Origin: Micromonospora sp. CCTCC AA 2012012
GTDB taxonomy: Bacteria > Actinomycetota > Actinomycetes > Mycobacteriales > Micromonosporaceae
Reading direction: 5' to 3'
NCBI RefSeq assembly: GCF_040499845.1
Contig: NZ_CP159342.1
Span: 4,092,001-4,156,000, forward strand
Length of the DNA stretch: 64,000 nucleotides
Below the pieces are notes generated by a model. It saw nothing but the letters and a program-made list of their open reading frames with translations. It was not told where the DNA came from and did not search any database. Below, piece by piece: positions 18,799 to 28,904 of this stretch (the stretch's first letter is position 1; every line of letters begins with the position of its first letter). Both the position numbers and the translations under genes were made by a program.

Positions 18799-19319
18799 CC
18801 CTTCACCACCTTTCGTAGCGCGTCCAGCCGGGCGACGGTGGTGTCGATCCAGTGCAGGTCGGCTTCGAGGTGGAACAGGCCGTGGTCGGCGAGCATGACG
18901 TCGACCAGGTTGCCGCCGCGCTTGACGGCGGTGAGTTCCTTCATCCGCCGCAGGTGGGTGGCGCGCTGGGCGTCGAGGTATTCCTCGGCGGGGCGGTCGA
19001 GCATGAGGGCCAGCACGACCTTGCTGAACAGCACGGTCTGCAGGTTGGGTTCGGCCTCGACCGGCTCGGTCAGCCACGACTCGAACTCGGTCGCGCCCTG
19101 GTCGGTGATGACGTAGCGCTTGCGCTCGGGGCCGACGCCCGGCTCGACCTCACCGACCACGATCTTGCCGTCGCGGGCGAGCCGGCCGAGGGTCGCGTAG
19201 ACCTGGCCGAACGGGAGCGGCTTGCCCCGGTTGAAGAAGGAGTCGTAGTCGCGCTTCAGGTCGTAGCCGTGGCTGGGCTCGCGTTCGAGCAGGCCGAGCA
19301 GGGTCATGGGGACGCTCAT
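18795..19319 (-). CDS. PadR-family transcriptional regulator
   Basis: A 174-residue protein with the PadR winged helix in residues 1-85 (LLGLLEREPSHGYDLKRDYD, then ATLGRLARDGKI) followed by the helical PadR C-terminal dimerisation region. PadR regulators usually repress an adjacent transporter and bind its substrate. It is the first gene of the padR-ABC-ftsX operon and an AT-rich palindrome lies 20-40 bases upstream of its ATG, so autorepression is likely. Confidence 0.9.
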   Translation of the reverse strand: MSVPMTLLGLLEREPSHGYDLKRDYDSFFNRGKPLPFGQVYATLGRLARDGKIVVGEVEPGVGPERKRYVITDQGATEFESWLTEPVEAEPNLQTVLFSKVVLALMLDRPAEEYLDAQRATHLRRMKELTAVKRGGNLVDVMLADHGLFHLEADLHWIDTTVARLDALRKVVKG

Positions 19320-19340
19320 GCCGTCACCCTACACCGGAGG

Positions 19341-19358
19341 TATACACCGCGTATATAC
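19341..19358. promoter_or_regulatory. Candidate PadR operator/promoter
   Basis: TATAC (19341-19345) and GTATA (19351-19355) form a perfect inverted repeat with a 5-base spacer, overlapping GTATATAC, itself a palindrome. It is an AT-rich island in a very GC-rich surrounding, directly upstream of padR. ATAC/GTAT half-sites are typical of PadR family operators; binding is inferred. Confidence 0.6.
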
Positions 19359-19486
19359 ACCGGGGGTAGGAGGGTGGATCCGGCGACACACCACGCGGCG
19401 GCGCGACGGCCCGGGGCGGAGGCGGCGAAGTTGTCACCGGGTGGCCCTAGCCTGGCGCGATCAGTGACAGCTCAGGAGGTAGCAGC

Positions 19487-19855
19487 ATGCTCGACCACAT
19501 GTCCGTTCCGGTCCGCGACCTGCAGGCCAACGCGGCCTTCTACGACCACGTGCTCGCGCCGCTGGGCGGACGCCGGATGATGGATTTCGGCGAGGCGATC
19601 GGCTATGGCACCGACCACGCGGACTTCTGGCTCACCCCCAACGGGACCGATGGCGAGGTCCCCGAGTCGCACATCGCCTTCACCGCGCCGGATCGCGCCG
19701 CGGTACGCGCGTTCCACGAGGCCGCCGTGGCGGCCGGTGCGGAGGTGCTGCACGCGCCCCGGGTGTGGCCGGAATACCACCCGACCTACTACGGCGCATT
19801 CGTCCGGGACCCGGACGGCAACAACGTCGAGGCCGTCTGCCACGCCCCGGAGTGA
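19487..19855 (+). CDS. VOC-superfamily (glyoxalase-like) protein
   Basis: A 122-residue single-module VOC protein. The start is supported by AGGAGG at 19474-19479, seven bases ahead of the ATG. The beta-alpha-beta-beta-beta pattern is visible: LDHMSVPVRDL at the N-terminus, HIAFTAPDR mid-protein, and the closing strand FVRDPDGNNVEAVCH. H4, H61 and E115 are possible metal ligands. Substrate is unknown. It has its own short transcription unit. Confidence 0.85.
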   Translation: MLDHMSVPVRDLQANAAFYDHVLAPLGGRRMMDFGEAIGYGTDHADFWLTPNGTDGEVPESHIAFTAPDRAAVRAFHEAAVAAGAEVLHAPRVWPEYHPTYYGAFVRDPDGNNVEAVCHAPE

Positions 19856-19892
19856 CCTGAAGGGCCACCCCTCCAGAGCAGTCAGGGCAGAA

Positions 19893-19966
19893 CCCCAGGT
19901 AAAGAATTCTTGACATCGTGTCGGCTGCGCTTGACACTGACGATGTCAAAGATTCTTTACCTGGGG
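19893..19966. promoter_or_regulatory. 27-bp inverted repeat operator upstream of the membrane protein/HTH operon
   Basis: Arms 19893-19919 and 19940-19966 match at 25 of 27 positions around a 20-base spacer. Nested inside, TTGACA-N7-TGTCAA (19931-19949) is a second perfect palindrome, and TTGACA recurs at 19910-19915. The right arm ends on the GGGGAG ribosome site of the GTG start at 19973, so binding of a regulator, or folding of RNA, would block transcription and translation. The HTH protein two genes down is the obvious candidate ligand. Confidence 0.7.
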
Positions 19967-19972
19967 AGTGTC

Positions 19973-20401
19973 GTGGCCTTCGAGGAGAAGCGCGCCTGGA
20001 TCCTGGCGCTGGTGGCGGTCGCCGGCTGGGCCGCGTACGTGATGGTGGTCCTCGGCCGCGCGGGCGGCGGACCGCTCGCGGACGTCGCCTACGCGGGCCC
20101 GCTGCTGACCACGATCGGCGCGGCCATCGTCACGTCCATCGTGCTGAACATCGTGGTCTCGATCGTCTCGCCCGAGGGGGCGAACCAGAAGGACCAGCGG
20201 GACCGGGAGATCCACCGGGTCGGCGAACACATCGGGCAGTCCTTCGTGATCGTCGGCGGGGTGGCCGCCCTGGCGATGGCCCTCGCCGACTGGGACCAGT
20301 TCTGGATCGCCAACGTCATCTATCTCTGCTTCGTGCTGTCGGCGGTGGTCGGCTCCGCCGCGAAGATCGTCGCCTACCGGCGGGGATTCCAGTCGTGGTG
20401 A
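19973..20401 (+). CDS. Four-helix small membrane protein (DUF2178-like)
   Basis: A 142-residue membrane protein. After FEEKRAW there are hydrophobic helices at about 8-27, 38-62, 85-105 and 112-132, with a charged cytoplasmic loop (NQKDQRDREIHRVGEH) between the second and third. The GTG at 19973 is preferred to ATG 19943 because GGGGAG lies 4 bases before it and homologous proteins begin at FEEKRAW; the longer form would run through the operator. Such proteins are usually encoded with a small Xre regulator, as here. Function is unknown. Confidence 0.75.
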   Translation: MAFEEKRAWILALVAVAGWAAYVMVVLGRAGGGPLADVAYAGPLLTTIGAAIVTSIVLNIVVSIVSPEGANQKDQRDREIHRVGEHIGQSFVIVGGVAALAMALADWDQFWIANVIYLCFVLSAVVGSAAKIVAYRRGFQSW

Positions 20402-20619
20402 AGCCGACCCGGATCACCAACGCCATCCGGGCGCTGCGCTTCGCGCACGACGAGATGACCCAGGCCGAGCTGGCCCGCCGGATCGGCGTGACCCGACAGA
20501 CCGTCATCGCCATCGAACAGGGCCGCTACTCCCCCTCGCTGGAGATGGCGTTCCAGATCGCCACCGTCTTCGGCGTGCCCCTCACCGACGTGTTCCAGTA
20601 CCCGCAGGAGGAATCGTGA
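20398..20619 (+). CDS. Small Xre/Cro-type HTH regulator
   Basis: A 73-residue protein that is almost entirely one helix-turn-helix domain: TQAELARRIGVTRQTVIAIE forms helices 2-3 and the C-terminus PLTDVFQYP is typical of the YozG-like family. GTG 20398 overlaps the previous stop (GTGA), and its own stop overlaps the next start (GTGA). It probably acts on the 27-bp inverted repeat at the head of the operon. Confidence 0.88.
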   Translation: MKPTRITNAIRALRFAHDEMTQAELARRIGVTRQTVIAIEQGRYSPSLEMAFQIATVFGVPLTDVFQYPQEES

Positions 20620-21581
20620 AGGCAGTCGTCCAGGACCGGTACGGCCCGGCCGAGGTGCTCCGCGTCGCCGACGTCGACCGGCCGACCGCCGGACCGGGTC
20701 AGGTGCTCGTGCAGGTCCGGGCGGCCGGTGTCGATCCCGGCGTCTGGCACCTGATGACCGGCCTGCCCTACCTGCTGCGCCTCGGCTACGGGCTGCGCCG
20801 CCCCCGCAACCAGGTCCCCGGGCTGGACCTCGCCGGCGTGGTCACCGCCGTCGGCCCCGGCGTCACCGGGTTCACCCCCGGCGACGCCGTCTACGGCACC
20901 GGCGCCGGCACCTTCGCCGCCTACGCCGTCGCCCCCGCCGACCGACTCGCCCTGAAACCCGGCAACCTCAGCTATACCGAGGCCGCCGCCGTCCCCGTCT
21001 CCGGGCAGACCGCGCTCACCGCCGTCCGCGACGCGGCCCGGGTCCGGCCCGGCCAGCGGGTCCTCGTCATCGGCGCCGGCGGCGGCGTCGGCACGTACGC
21101 CGTCCAGCTCGCCCGCGCGGCCGGTGCGCACGTCACCGGCGTCTGCGGGCCCGGCAAGCTCGACCTGGTCCGCGCCCTCGGCGCGACCGAGGTGGTCGAC
21201 CACACCCGCGCCGACCTCCCCGACCAGCGGTACGACGTGGTGATCGACACCGGCGGCAACCGTCCACTGTCCCGGCTGCGCCGGGTGCTCACCCCGTCCG
21301 GGACGCTCGTGCTCGTCGGCGGGGAGGCCAGCGACGGGAAGTGGTTGCAGGGCTTCGACCGGCAGCTCCGGGCGTTGGCCCTGTCGCCGTTCGTCGGCCC
21401 CCGGCTGGTGCCGCTGGTCGCGAAGGAGAGCACCGCGAACCTGACGGCGCTGACGGAACTCATCGAGGCGGGGCAGGTGCGCCCGGTGGTCGACCGGACC
21501 TTCCCGCTGGCCGGAGTGGCCGACGCGATCCGGCACGTCGGGAACGGACACACCACTGGCAAGGTGGTCATCACTCTCTGA
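20616..21581 (+). CDS. Zinc-independent MDR-family NADPH:quinone reductase-like enzyme
   Basis: A 321-residue medium-chain dehydrogenase/reductase. The GroES-like N-terminal domain starts MKAVVQDRYG; the Rossmann domain has VLVIGAGGGVGTYAVQLAR around residue 150. The zinc-ligand cysteines of alcohol dehydrogenases are missing, placing it with quinone oxidoreductase/enone reductase members, probably using NADPH. It is third in the membrane protein/HTH operon, coupled by GTGA, so it probably answers the same signal. Confidence 0.88.
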   Translation: MKAVVQDRYGPAEVLRVADVDRPTAGPGQVLVQVRAAGVDPGVWHLMTGLPYLLRLGYGLRRPRNQVPGLDLAGVVTAVGPGVTGFTPGDAVYGTGAGTFAAYAVAPADRLALKPGNLSYTEAAAVPVSGQTALTAVRDAARVRPGQRVLVIGAGGGVGTYAVQLARAAGAHVTGVCGPGKLDLVRALGATEVVDHTRADLPDQRYDVVIDTGGNRPLSRLRRVLTPSGTLVLVGGEASDGKWLQGFDRQLRALALSPFVGPRLVPLVAKESTANLTALTELIEAGQVRPVVDRTFPLAGVADAIRHVGNGHTTGKVVITL

Positions 21582-21670
21582 CAACGACATCGACACGGCG
21601 TGTTTGCTGCCCCAGTCGTCGGGTACGGGCGAAATGCCGGCTCGTCAACGCTGCACGGAGGAACACGTCC

Positions 21671-23920
<2,250 letters not shown>

Positions 23921-23935
23921 CCCACCGATCAGCAG

Positions 23936-23975
23936 GACGGGTCGTGACCAGCGGAGGCGTTGGTCACGGCCCGTC
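23936..23975. terminator. Hairpin terminator after katE
   Basis: Arms 23936-23950 and 23961-23975 pair at 14 of 15 positions around a 10-base loop, followed by TTCCT. It begins 16 bases after the katE stop. Confidence 0.7.
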
Positions 23976-24024
23976 TTCCTGCCGGGAGCGCGGGTCCCGG
24001 TCGCCCGGCTGGCACGATGGGCAG

Positions 24025-24759
24025 GTGGACATCGAGCCGGTCGACGCCGCGCCCAGCCGGGCGTTCCCGTGGGCGGTGCTGGGGCAACGCTGGCAGGACC
24101 TGACGTTCCTGCACTGGGCGGTCGCGCCGGAGCTGGTCGCGCCGCTGCTGCCCGCCGGCACCCGACCCGACACCCTCGACGGCCGGACGTACGTCGGGCT
24201 GATCGGTTTCCGGATGGTGGGGCTGGGCCTCGGCCGGGGGCCGGGTGTGCCGTACTTCGGCACCTTCTGGGAGACCAACGTCCGGCTGTACTCGGTGGAC
24301 GGCACCGGGCGGCGGGCCGTGGTGTTCCGCTCCCTCGACGCGTCGCGGCTGGTGCCGGTGCTGGTGGCGCAGGCCGCGCTGCGGCTGCCGTACAAATGGT
24401 CGTCGATGCGGCTGGAACGCGACGGCGACCGGCTCACCTACCGCTGCCGGCGGCGGTGGCCCGGTCCGGCGGGCGCGACGAGCCGGATGGTGGTCCGGGT
24501 CGGCGCACCCGTCGCCGACCCGACGCCCCTCGATCACTTCGTCACCGCCCGCTGGGGGCTGCACACCCGGGCGTACGGGCGCACCCTGCACCTGCCGAAC
24601 TGGCATCCGCGCTGGCCGCTGCACCGGGCCGAGCTGCTGCACCTCGACGACGAACTGGTCACCGCCGCCGGGCTGCCGCCGATGGCCGGCCCGCCGGTGA
24701 GCGTGCTCTACTCCCCCGGCGTACCGGTCGTCTTCGGGCCCCCGACGACGCTGCGCTGA
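24025..24759 (+). CDS. DUF2071 (YqjF-like) protein
   Basis: A 244-residue protein of the DUF2071 family, recognisable from WQDLTFLHWAV near the N-terminus, YVGLIGFRM, FWETNVRLY in the centre, and the closing PVSVLYSPGV. The fold is related to acetoacetate decarboxylase, but no catalytic lysine is obvious. GTG 24025 is the best start: 33 residues upstream in frame overlap the catalase terminator. Function is unknown. Its stop lies within a palindrome shared with yidD. Confidence 0.82.
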   Translation: MDIEPVDAAPSRAFPWAVLGQRWQDLTFLHWAVAPELVAPLLPAGTRPDTLDGRTYVGLIGFRMVGLGLGRGPGVPYFGTFWETNVRLYSVDGTGRRAVVFRSLDASRLVPVLVAQAALRLPYKWSSMRLERDGDRLTYRCRRRWPGPAGATSRMVVRVGAPVADPTPLDHFVTARWGLHTRAYGRTLHLPNWHPRWPLHRAELLHLDDELVTAAGLPPMAGPPVSVLYSPGVPVVFGPPTTLR

Positions 24760-24771
24760 CCGGTCAGCGCA
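24752..24771. other. 20-bp perfect palindrome containing both stop codons of a convergent pair
   Basis: TGCGCTGACCGGTCAGCGCA is a perfect palindrome. The TGA of the + gene (24757-24759) and the TGA of the minus gene yidD (24764-24766) are mirror images in it. It has no loop, so it would form a cruciform or a weak hairpin. A shorter form, TGACCGGTCA, recurs at 29334-29343. Confidence 0.7.
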
Positions 24772-25156
24772 CCGGGTCGTGGGTGCCGCGCGGCACGTCC
24801 GGCCTGCAGCGGCGCAACCGGTCGGCGGCCATCCGCCCGCCGGTCGCCAGGCCGTGACGTTCCACCGCCGCCAACCCGTACGCGCTGCAGGTGGGGGTGT
24901 AACGGCACTGGCCGGGCCAGCGGTGCGACAGCCAGCGCCGGTAGCCGAGGATCGCCGCCCGACCGGCCCGGTCCACCACCGGCGCCCGGGTCGCGCCCGC
25001 CGCCACCGAGCCGAGGGTCAGCAGGAACGAGAAGAGCCCGAAGTCGCAGCAGGGGACGTCGTCGCAGAACTGGATCCCGTCGCAGCCGTCGCAGTCGTTG
25101 GAGCTGTGCTTCTTCTTGTGGTGCCGCTTCCGCCAGAGGTTGATCACGCCGCACAT
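24764..25156 (-). CDS. yidD: YidD-like membrane protein insertion factor with Cys-rich N-terminal extension
   Basis: A 130-residue protein. The C-terminal two thirds carry the YidD signature: CRYTPTCSAYGLAAVERHG, then RLRRCRPD. YidD aids insertion of membrane proteins by YidC/Sec at the inner membrane. Ahead of it, residues 9-41 form a basic KRHHKKKH stretch and a cysteine group (C22, C25, C31, C36, C37) with a short hydrophobic segment, which is not part of the YidD core. ATG 25156 is chosen because it begins the basic segment. It is not beside rnpA/rpmH/yidC, the classical locus, so it may be a second copy. Confidence 0.85.
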   Translation of the reverse strand: MCGVINLWRKRHHKKKHSSNDCDGCDGIQFCDDVPCCDFGLFSFLLTLGSVAAGATRAPVVDRAGRAAILGYRRWLSHRWPGQCRYTPTCSAYGLAAVERHGLATGGRMAADRLRRCRPDVPRGTHDPVR

Positions 25157-25472
25157 GATGCGACACCCACGCCAGTGCCCGGCAACCCGATCCGGGTCAG
25201 GCGGCGTCGACGTCGGGCGAGAAGCGGACATCGAGCCGCATGTCGAGGGCCCGCGCCAGGCGCTCCCGCACGACCAGCGTGGGGACCTGGTGATCCGCCG
25301 GCCCTGCCGCCTCGCACGGCGTGGACCCGGACGGCGCCTGTCGGCTGGGGCCCCGAGCAGCCAAGGCCGCTGCCGCGGCTGGCCGGGACCCGATCGGAGC
25401 GGGTTCTCCCGGGTCGGGTGGGAGCCCGCGGTGACGCCTAGCGTCGGTGGCGGAAGACGGAAGGAGCACCGG

Positions 25473-26333
25473 GTGCTGGAGCGACTCAATCAGGCCATGG
25501 AGCACATCGAGCGCCACCTCGACCAGCGGATCGAGGTGGCCGAGCTGGCCCGGATCGCGGTCACCTCGGAACACCACTTCCGGCGGCTCTTCTCCGCGCT
25601 GGCCGGCGTACCGCTGTCGGAGTACGTCCGGCGGCGACGCCTCACCGTCGCGGGCGCGGAGGTGCTGGCCGGTGAGAAGTCGCTGCTCGACATCGCGGTC
25701 CGCTGGGGCTACGGCTCGAACGAGGCCTTCGCCCGGGCGTTCCGCGCCGTGCACGGGATCGGTCCGCGCGAGGCCCGGCGTACGGGGGCGACGCTGCACT
25801 CCCAACCCCGGATGTCCTTCCGACTCGTCGTCGAAGGGAGCACCACCATGCGATACCGGATCGTGGCGAAGGACGCCTTCCATCTGGTCGGGCGGAAGGC
25901 CCGCGTCCCGCTGGTCCACGAGGGGATGAACCCGGACATCGTCGCCTTCGTCCGGGGCGTCGAGCCGGCGACCGTACGCCGGATCGAGGCGCTGTCGGAC
26001 CAGGAGCCGCGGGGCGTCGTCAACGTCAGCGACAACCTGGTGGGTGACCGGGCGGAGGGCTCCGAGCTGGACTACTGGCTCGGCGCGGTGACCGGTGCCG
26101 ACGTACCCGGAGACCTGGACACGCTGCCGGTGGCGGCGGGCGACTGGGCGGTCTTCGCGACGGCCGGCGAGTTCCCGCAGGCGGTGCAGCACCTGTGGCG
26201 GGACGTGTTCACCCAGTGGTTCCCGTCGAACCCGTACGAGAGCCGGCCCGGCCCGGAGATCTCCAAGGTGCGGGTGTCGGCGGACGGGCGGCACGCCGAC
26301 GCCGAACTGTGGATCCCGGTGCGCCGGGCCTGA
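25473..26333 (+). CDS. AraC-type regulator with GyrI-like effector domain
   Basis: A 286-residue regulator. The AraC/XylS double HTH is at the N-terminus (IEVAELARIAVTSEHHFRRL and LLDIAVRWGYGSNEAFARAF), and residues 125-286 are a GyrI-like/SOUL-type ligand-binding domain, the arrangement of Rob- and YdeE-like proteins that sense hydrophobic compounds. The start is GTG 25473, six bases after AAGGAG (25461-25466). It is transcribed alone and its stop lies six bases from the stop of the convergent gntR. Confidence 0.88.
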   Translation: MLERLNQAMEHIERHLDQRIEVAELARIAVTSEHHFRRLFSALAGVPLSEYVRRRRLTVAGAEVLAGEKSLLDIAVRWGYGSNEAFARAFRAVHGIGPREARRTGATLHSQPRMSFRLVVEGSTTMRYRIVAKDAFHLVGRKARVPLVHEGMNPDIVAFVRGVEPATVRRIEALSDQEPRGVVNVSDNLVGDRAEGSELDYWLGAVTGADVPGDLDTLPVAAGDWAVFATAGEFPQAVQHLWRDVFTQWFPSNPYESRPGPEISKVRVSADGRHADAELWIPVRRA

Positions 26334-26339
26334 CCGGGA

Positions 26340-26729
26340 TCACCCCTGCGCGGCCCAGGCCCGCCGGACGGCGTCGAGGGCCGCCTCGCGGTCGACGCCG
26401 AGCAGCCGCGCCTGCCGCAGGTAGGCGGTGGCGTGCCGGTCGAGGGCCTGTCTCCGCTCGTCGGCGGGCTCGGGGACGGCCCGTTCGGCGACCCGGGTGC
26501 CGCCGCCGCGGCGGGAGCGCACCAGCCCGCCGGCCTCCAACTCGCGGTAGGTGCGGGCCACGGTGCCGACGGCGAGGCCGAGGTCACCGGCGAGCTGGCG
26601 CAGCGGCGGCAGCCGGTCCCCGGGGGCGAGCACCCCGGCGCCGATCAGTTCGGCGAGCTGCCGCCGCAGCTGCTCGTAGGGCGGGGTGGGGTCGTCGGCC
26701 CTGACCTGGAGGGTCGGGGGTGCGCTCAC
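26340..26729 (-). CDS. GntR-family regulator, YtrA subfamily
   Basis: A 129-residue protein with a GntR winged helix (PPYEQLRRQLAELI, then LRQLAGDLGLAVGTVARTYR) followed by only about 50 residues of helix, the short form typical of YtrA-type regulators that control membrane or ABC proteins. The GTG start at 26729 overlaps the stop of the membrane protein gene (GTGA). The twin operators at 27605-27670, upstream of the operon, fit its expected AT-rich palindromic site. Confidence 0.88.
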   Translation of the reverse strand: MSAPPTLQVRADDPTPPYEQLRRQLAELIGAGVLAPGDRLPPLRQLAGDLGLAVGTVARTYRELEAGGLVRSRRGGGTRVAERAVPEPADERRQALDRHATAYLRQARLLGVDREAALDAVRRAWAAQG

Positions 26730-27589
26730 GCCGGCACCGGGACGGGTCGGGTCGGTCGGGTGCCGGCGGTCAGCAGGGCGGACCCGCTCCAGCCGAGCAG
26801 CGCGAGCCAGCCGGGAACCAGCAGGATCAGCAGCCAGGCGGTCGCCGTCCACCACACCGGCCGGCACGGGCTGGCCAGCAGGCCGGCGGCGGTGACCAGG
26901 GAGACGCCGATCAGCGGGACGGTGAGCAGCAGGCCGGCGGCACCGGTGACGGCGGCTGCGGAGCGACGCCGCTCGGCGTCGTCGGGCACCAGGTCACCGA
27001 CGGCGTCCTGGGGGCGGGGCCGCCCGACCACCCGGCGCAGCGCCAGCCCGGCGAGCAGCACGCCGACACCGACCACCGCGGCGAGCGGCAGGCTGTAGAA
27101 GGAGCCGGCCCAGGGGCCGTGGGAGCCGGCGTACCGGCCGCAGTCGTACGCCAGGGAGCGGCCGGCGCGGCCCAGGTCGTCGGCGGAGGCGGCGGTGGTG
27201 GTCGCGGCCAGCAGGGCGGTGAGCGTGCCACCGGCGGCGACGACCGTCCACCCGGGAACGCGCGGCAGGTAGTCGCGGACCCGGCGGGTCTCCAGGGCGG
27301 CCCGGCGGGTGCTGCCGGCGGCGCGGACCGCGCGGGTCTCCCCCACCACCACGCCGGCCAGGACGCAGAGCGCGAGCAGCGGCGCGGCGAGCAGCACGCC
27401 CCGGCCCAGCGGGTCCCGGTCCCAGGCGACGGCGGCGACGACCACGCCCAGCAGCAGCCCGGTCCACCGCCAGCGCCGGATGGTTCGTCGGACGGCGGCG
27501 GGCGTGGTGTCGGCCTCCGCCGACGGTCGGGCCAGCAGGGCCACGAGCAGGAACCCGAGCACGGGTCCGAGGGCCAGCACGGTCGCCAT
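26726..27589 (-). CDS. Multi-helix membrane protein, unknown function
   Basis: A 287-residue protein with about seven hydrophobic helices: 2-20, 45-62, 68-86, 118-138, 168-192, 222-246, 254-278. The loop between helices 3 and 4 is basic and presumably cytoplasmic. GGGAG lies about six bases before ATG 27589. It is first in an operon with the GntR regulator, so its level is presumably under autorepression. No family is recognised. Confidence 0.75.
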   Translation of the reverse strand: MATVLALGPVLGFLLVALLARPSAEADTTPAAVRRTIRRWRWTGLLLGVVVAAVAWDRDPLGRGVLLAAPLLALCVLAGVVVGETRAVRAAGSTRRAALETRRVRDYLPRVPGWTVVAAGGTLTALLAATTTAASADDLGRAGRSLAYDCGRYAGSHGPWAGSFYSLPLAAVVGVGVLLAGLALRRVVGRPRPQDAVGDLVPDDAERRRSAAAVTGAAGLLLTVPLIGVSLVTAAGLLASPCRPVWWTATAWLLILLVPGWLALLGWSGSALLTAGTRPTRPVPVPA

Positions 27590-27604
27590 GTCGCCACTCC
27601 CAGC

Positions 27605-27670
27605 TTGTATGAGTCGTCTGACACAAAGAGCATGATCGACCGAAGCTGTTGTGTCAATCAATTGATACAA
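27605..27670. promoter_or_regulatory. Two 22-bp operators in opposite orientation, candidate GntR sites
   Basis: Site 1 (27605-27626) reads TTGTAT-N10-ACACAA; site 2 (27649-27670) reads TTGTGT-N10-ATACAA, the reverse complement of site 1 at its ends. Each is an imperfect palindrome, and their centres are 44 bases apart, about four helical turns, which would allow cooperative or looped binding. They precede the membrane protein/gntR operon; site 2 overlaps the end of the phosphotransferase gene. Confidence 0.72.
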
Positions 27671-28829
27671 GCGTCGCCACTGCGGCGTCGAGGCAGGCGG
27701 GCACGTCGTGGACGTGGAAGGGGTGCTCGCTGGGCTCGATGCCGGCGAGGAACATCGCGTACACGGCGGCCATCCGCAGCGGCGCGACCGGCCGGAGCAG
27801 CGCCACCGCCCGCTCGGGGTCGCAGCCGGGCACGTCGGCCCGCCACCGGGCGGCCCACTCCGCCGCCAGCCGACCGGCCGCGGCCGGGTCGAGGGTCTCG
27901 GTCAGCCGCAGCAGGTCGAAGGCGGGATGCCCGACGAAGGCGTCCCCCCAGTCGATGACCACCCGCCGCCGGCCGTCCCCGCGCACGTTGCCCGGGTGCA
28001 GGTCGCCGTGCACGAGGGTGTCCGGCAGGCCGCAGCGACGTACCTGGTCGAGGCGGTCGTCCAGGTCGGCCAGGAGACCGGCCACGGCGGAGACGTCGTG
28101 CGGGGCGAGCATCGTCCGGATCCAGCCGGCCAGCGCCGGCCCCCGACGATCGGGTACGCCGTCGGCGACCAGCCCCGCCACGTCGGCGGCGGCACGCACC
28201 TGGAGGACGTGGTGGTCGGCGGTGATCGCGGCGCGTTCGTCGACGTCGGCCGCGTAGCGGTCCTCGCCGGGCACGTGGTCCAGCAGCATCCGGCCCGAGT
28301 CGTCGGCGGCGAGCAGGGTGGGGGTGACGCCGGAGGCGGCGAGGCGACGCAGCACCGCCGCCTCGTGCCGGAAGAAGAGCGGCACCTGCTTGAGCCAGGC
28401 GCTGCCCCACTCGCCGTCGAGCCGCCAGATCGCCGACAGGTTCCAGGTCCGCTGCTGCGCGACGCCGGTCACCGGTCGGCCGATCCGCCGCAGCTCCCCG
28501 GCCGCCCAGGCGAGGCTGCGCGCCGGGCCACCCGGTCGGGCCCACGCGGCGCGCAGCGGCTCCTCCGACAGGTCGAACGTCGGCGGGCTCAGCGGCACGG
28601 CCGGCCGCTCGGCGACCTGCGCGAGGTAGGTGAGGTGGCCGCCGGGCGGCTCCGGCCGGTCCGCCGCGAGCAGCCGCAGCACCGCCACGTCGAGGTGGTG
28701 CCGCCGTCGGGCCTCGGTGACCACCGAGGCGACCTCCTGCCACCAGGGCTCCGGCACGTCGTACGGGGGCAGGCTGCCCAGCGGGACGCCGTCTGCGTCG
28801 ACCAGGGCGAGGGTCACGGTGCGGGACAC
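27654..28829 (-). CDS. Aminoglycoside phosphotransferase-family (APH) kinase
   Basis: A 391-residue protein with the APH/choline kinase catalytic core: the Brenner motif HGDLHPGN near residue 273 and the metal-binding VIDWGDAFVGHP about 15 residues on. Residues 1-130 are a less conserved N-terminal domain. The family phosphorylates small alcohols such as antibiotics, choline or sugars; the substrate here is unknown and resistance should not be assumed. The start (GTG 28829) lacks a clear ribosome site, so an alternative nearby start is possible. Its last residues overlap operator site 2 of the next operon. Confidence 0.8.
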   Translation of the reverse strand: MSRTVTLALVDADGVPLGSLPPYDVPEPWWQEVASVVTEARRRHHLDVAVLRLLAADRPEPPGGHLTYLAQVAERPAVPLSPPTFDLSEEPLRAAWARPGGPARSLAWAAGELRRIGRPVTGVAQQRTWNLSAIWRLDGEWGSAWLKQVPLFFRHEAAVLRRLAASGVTPTLLAADDSGRMLLDHVPGEDRYAADVDERAAITADHHVLQVRAAADVAGLVADGVPDRRGPALAGWIRTMLAPHDVSAVAGLLADLDDRLDQVRRCGLPDTLVHGDLHPGNVRGDGRRRVVIDWGDAFVGHPAFDLLRLTETLDPAAAGRLAAEWAARWRADVPGCDPERAVALLRPVAPLRMAAVYAMFLAGIEPSEHPFHVHDVPACLDAAVATLVSID

Positions 28830-28904
28830 GCCGGGGACGGTAACCCCGCGGCGCGCGACGGGCGAGCGGTTAACCCGGTCGGCCCGGGGCGGTACGGTCC
28901 GGCC

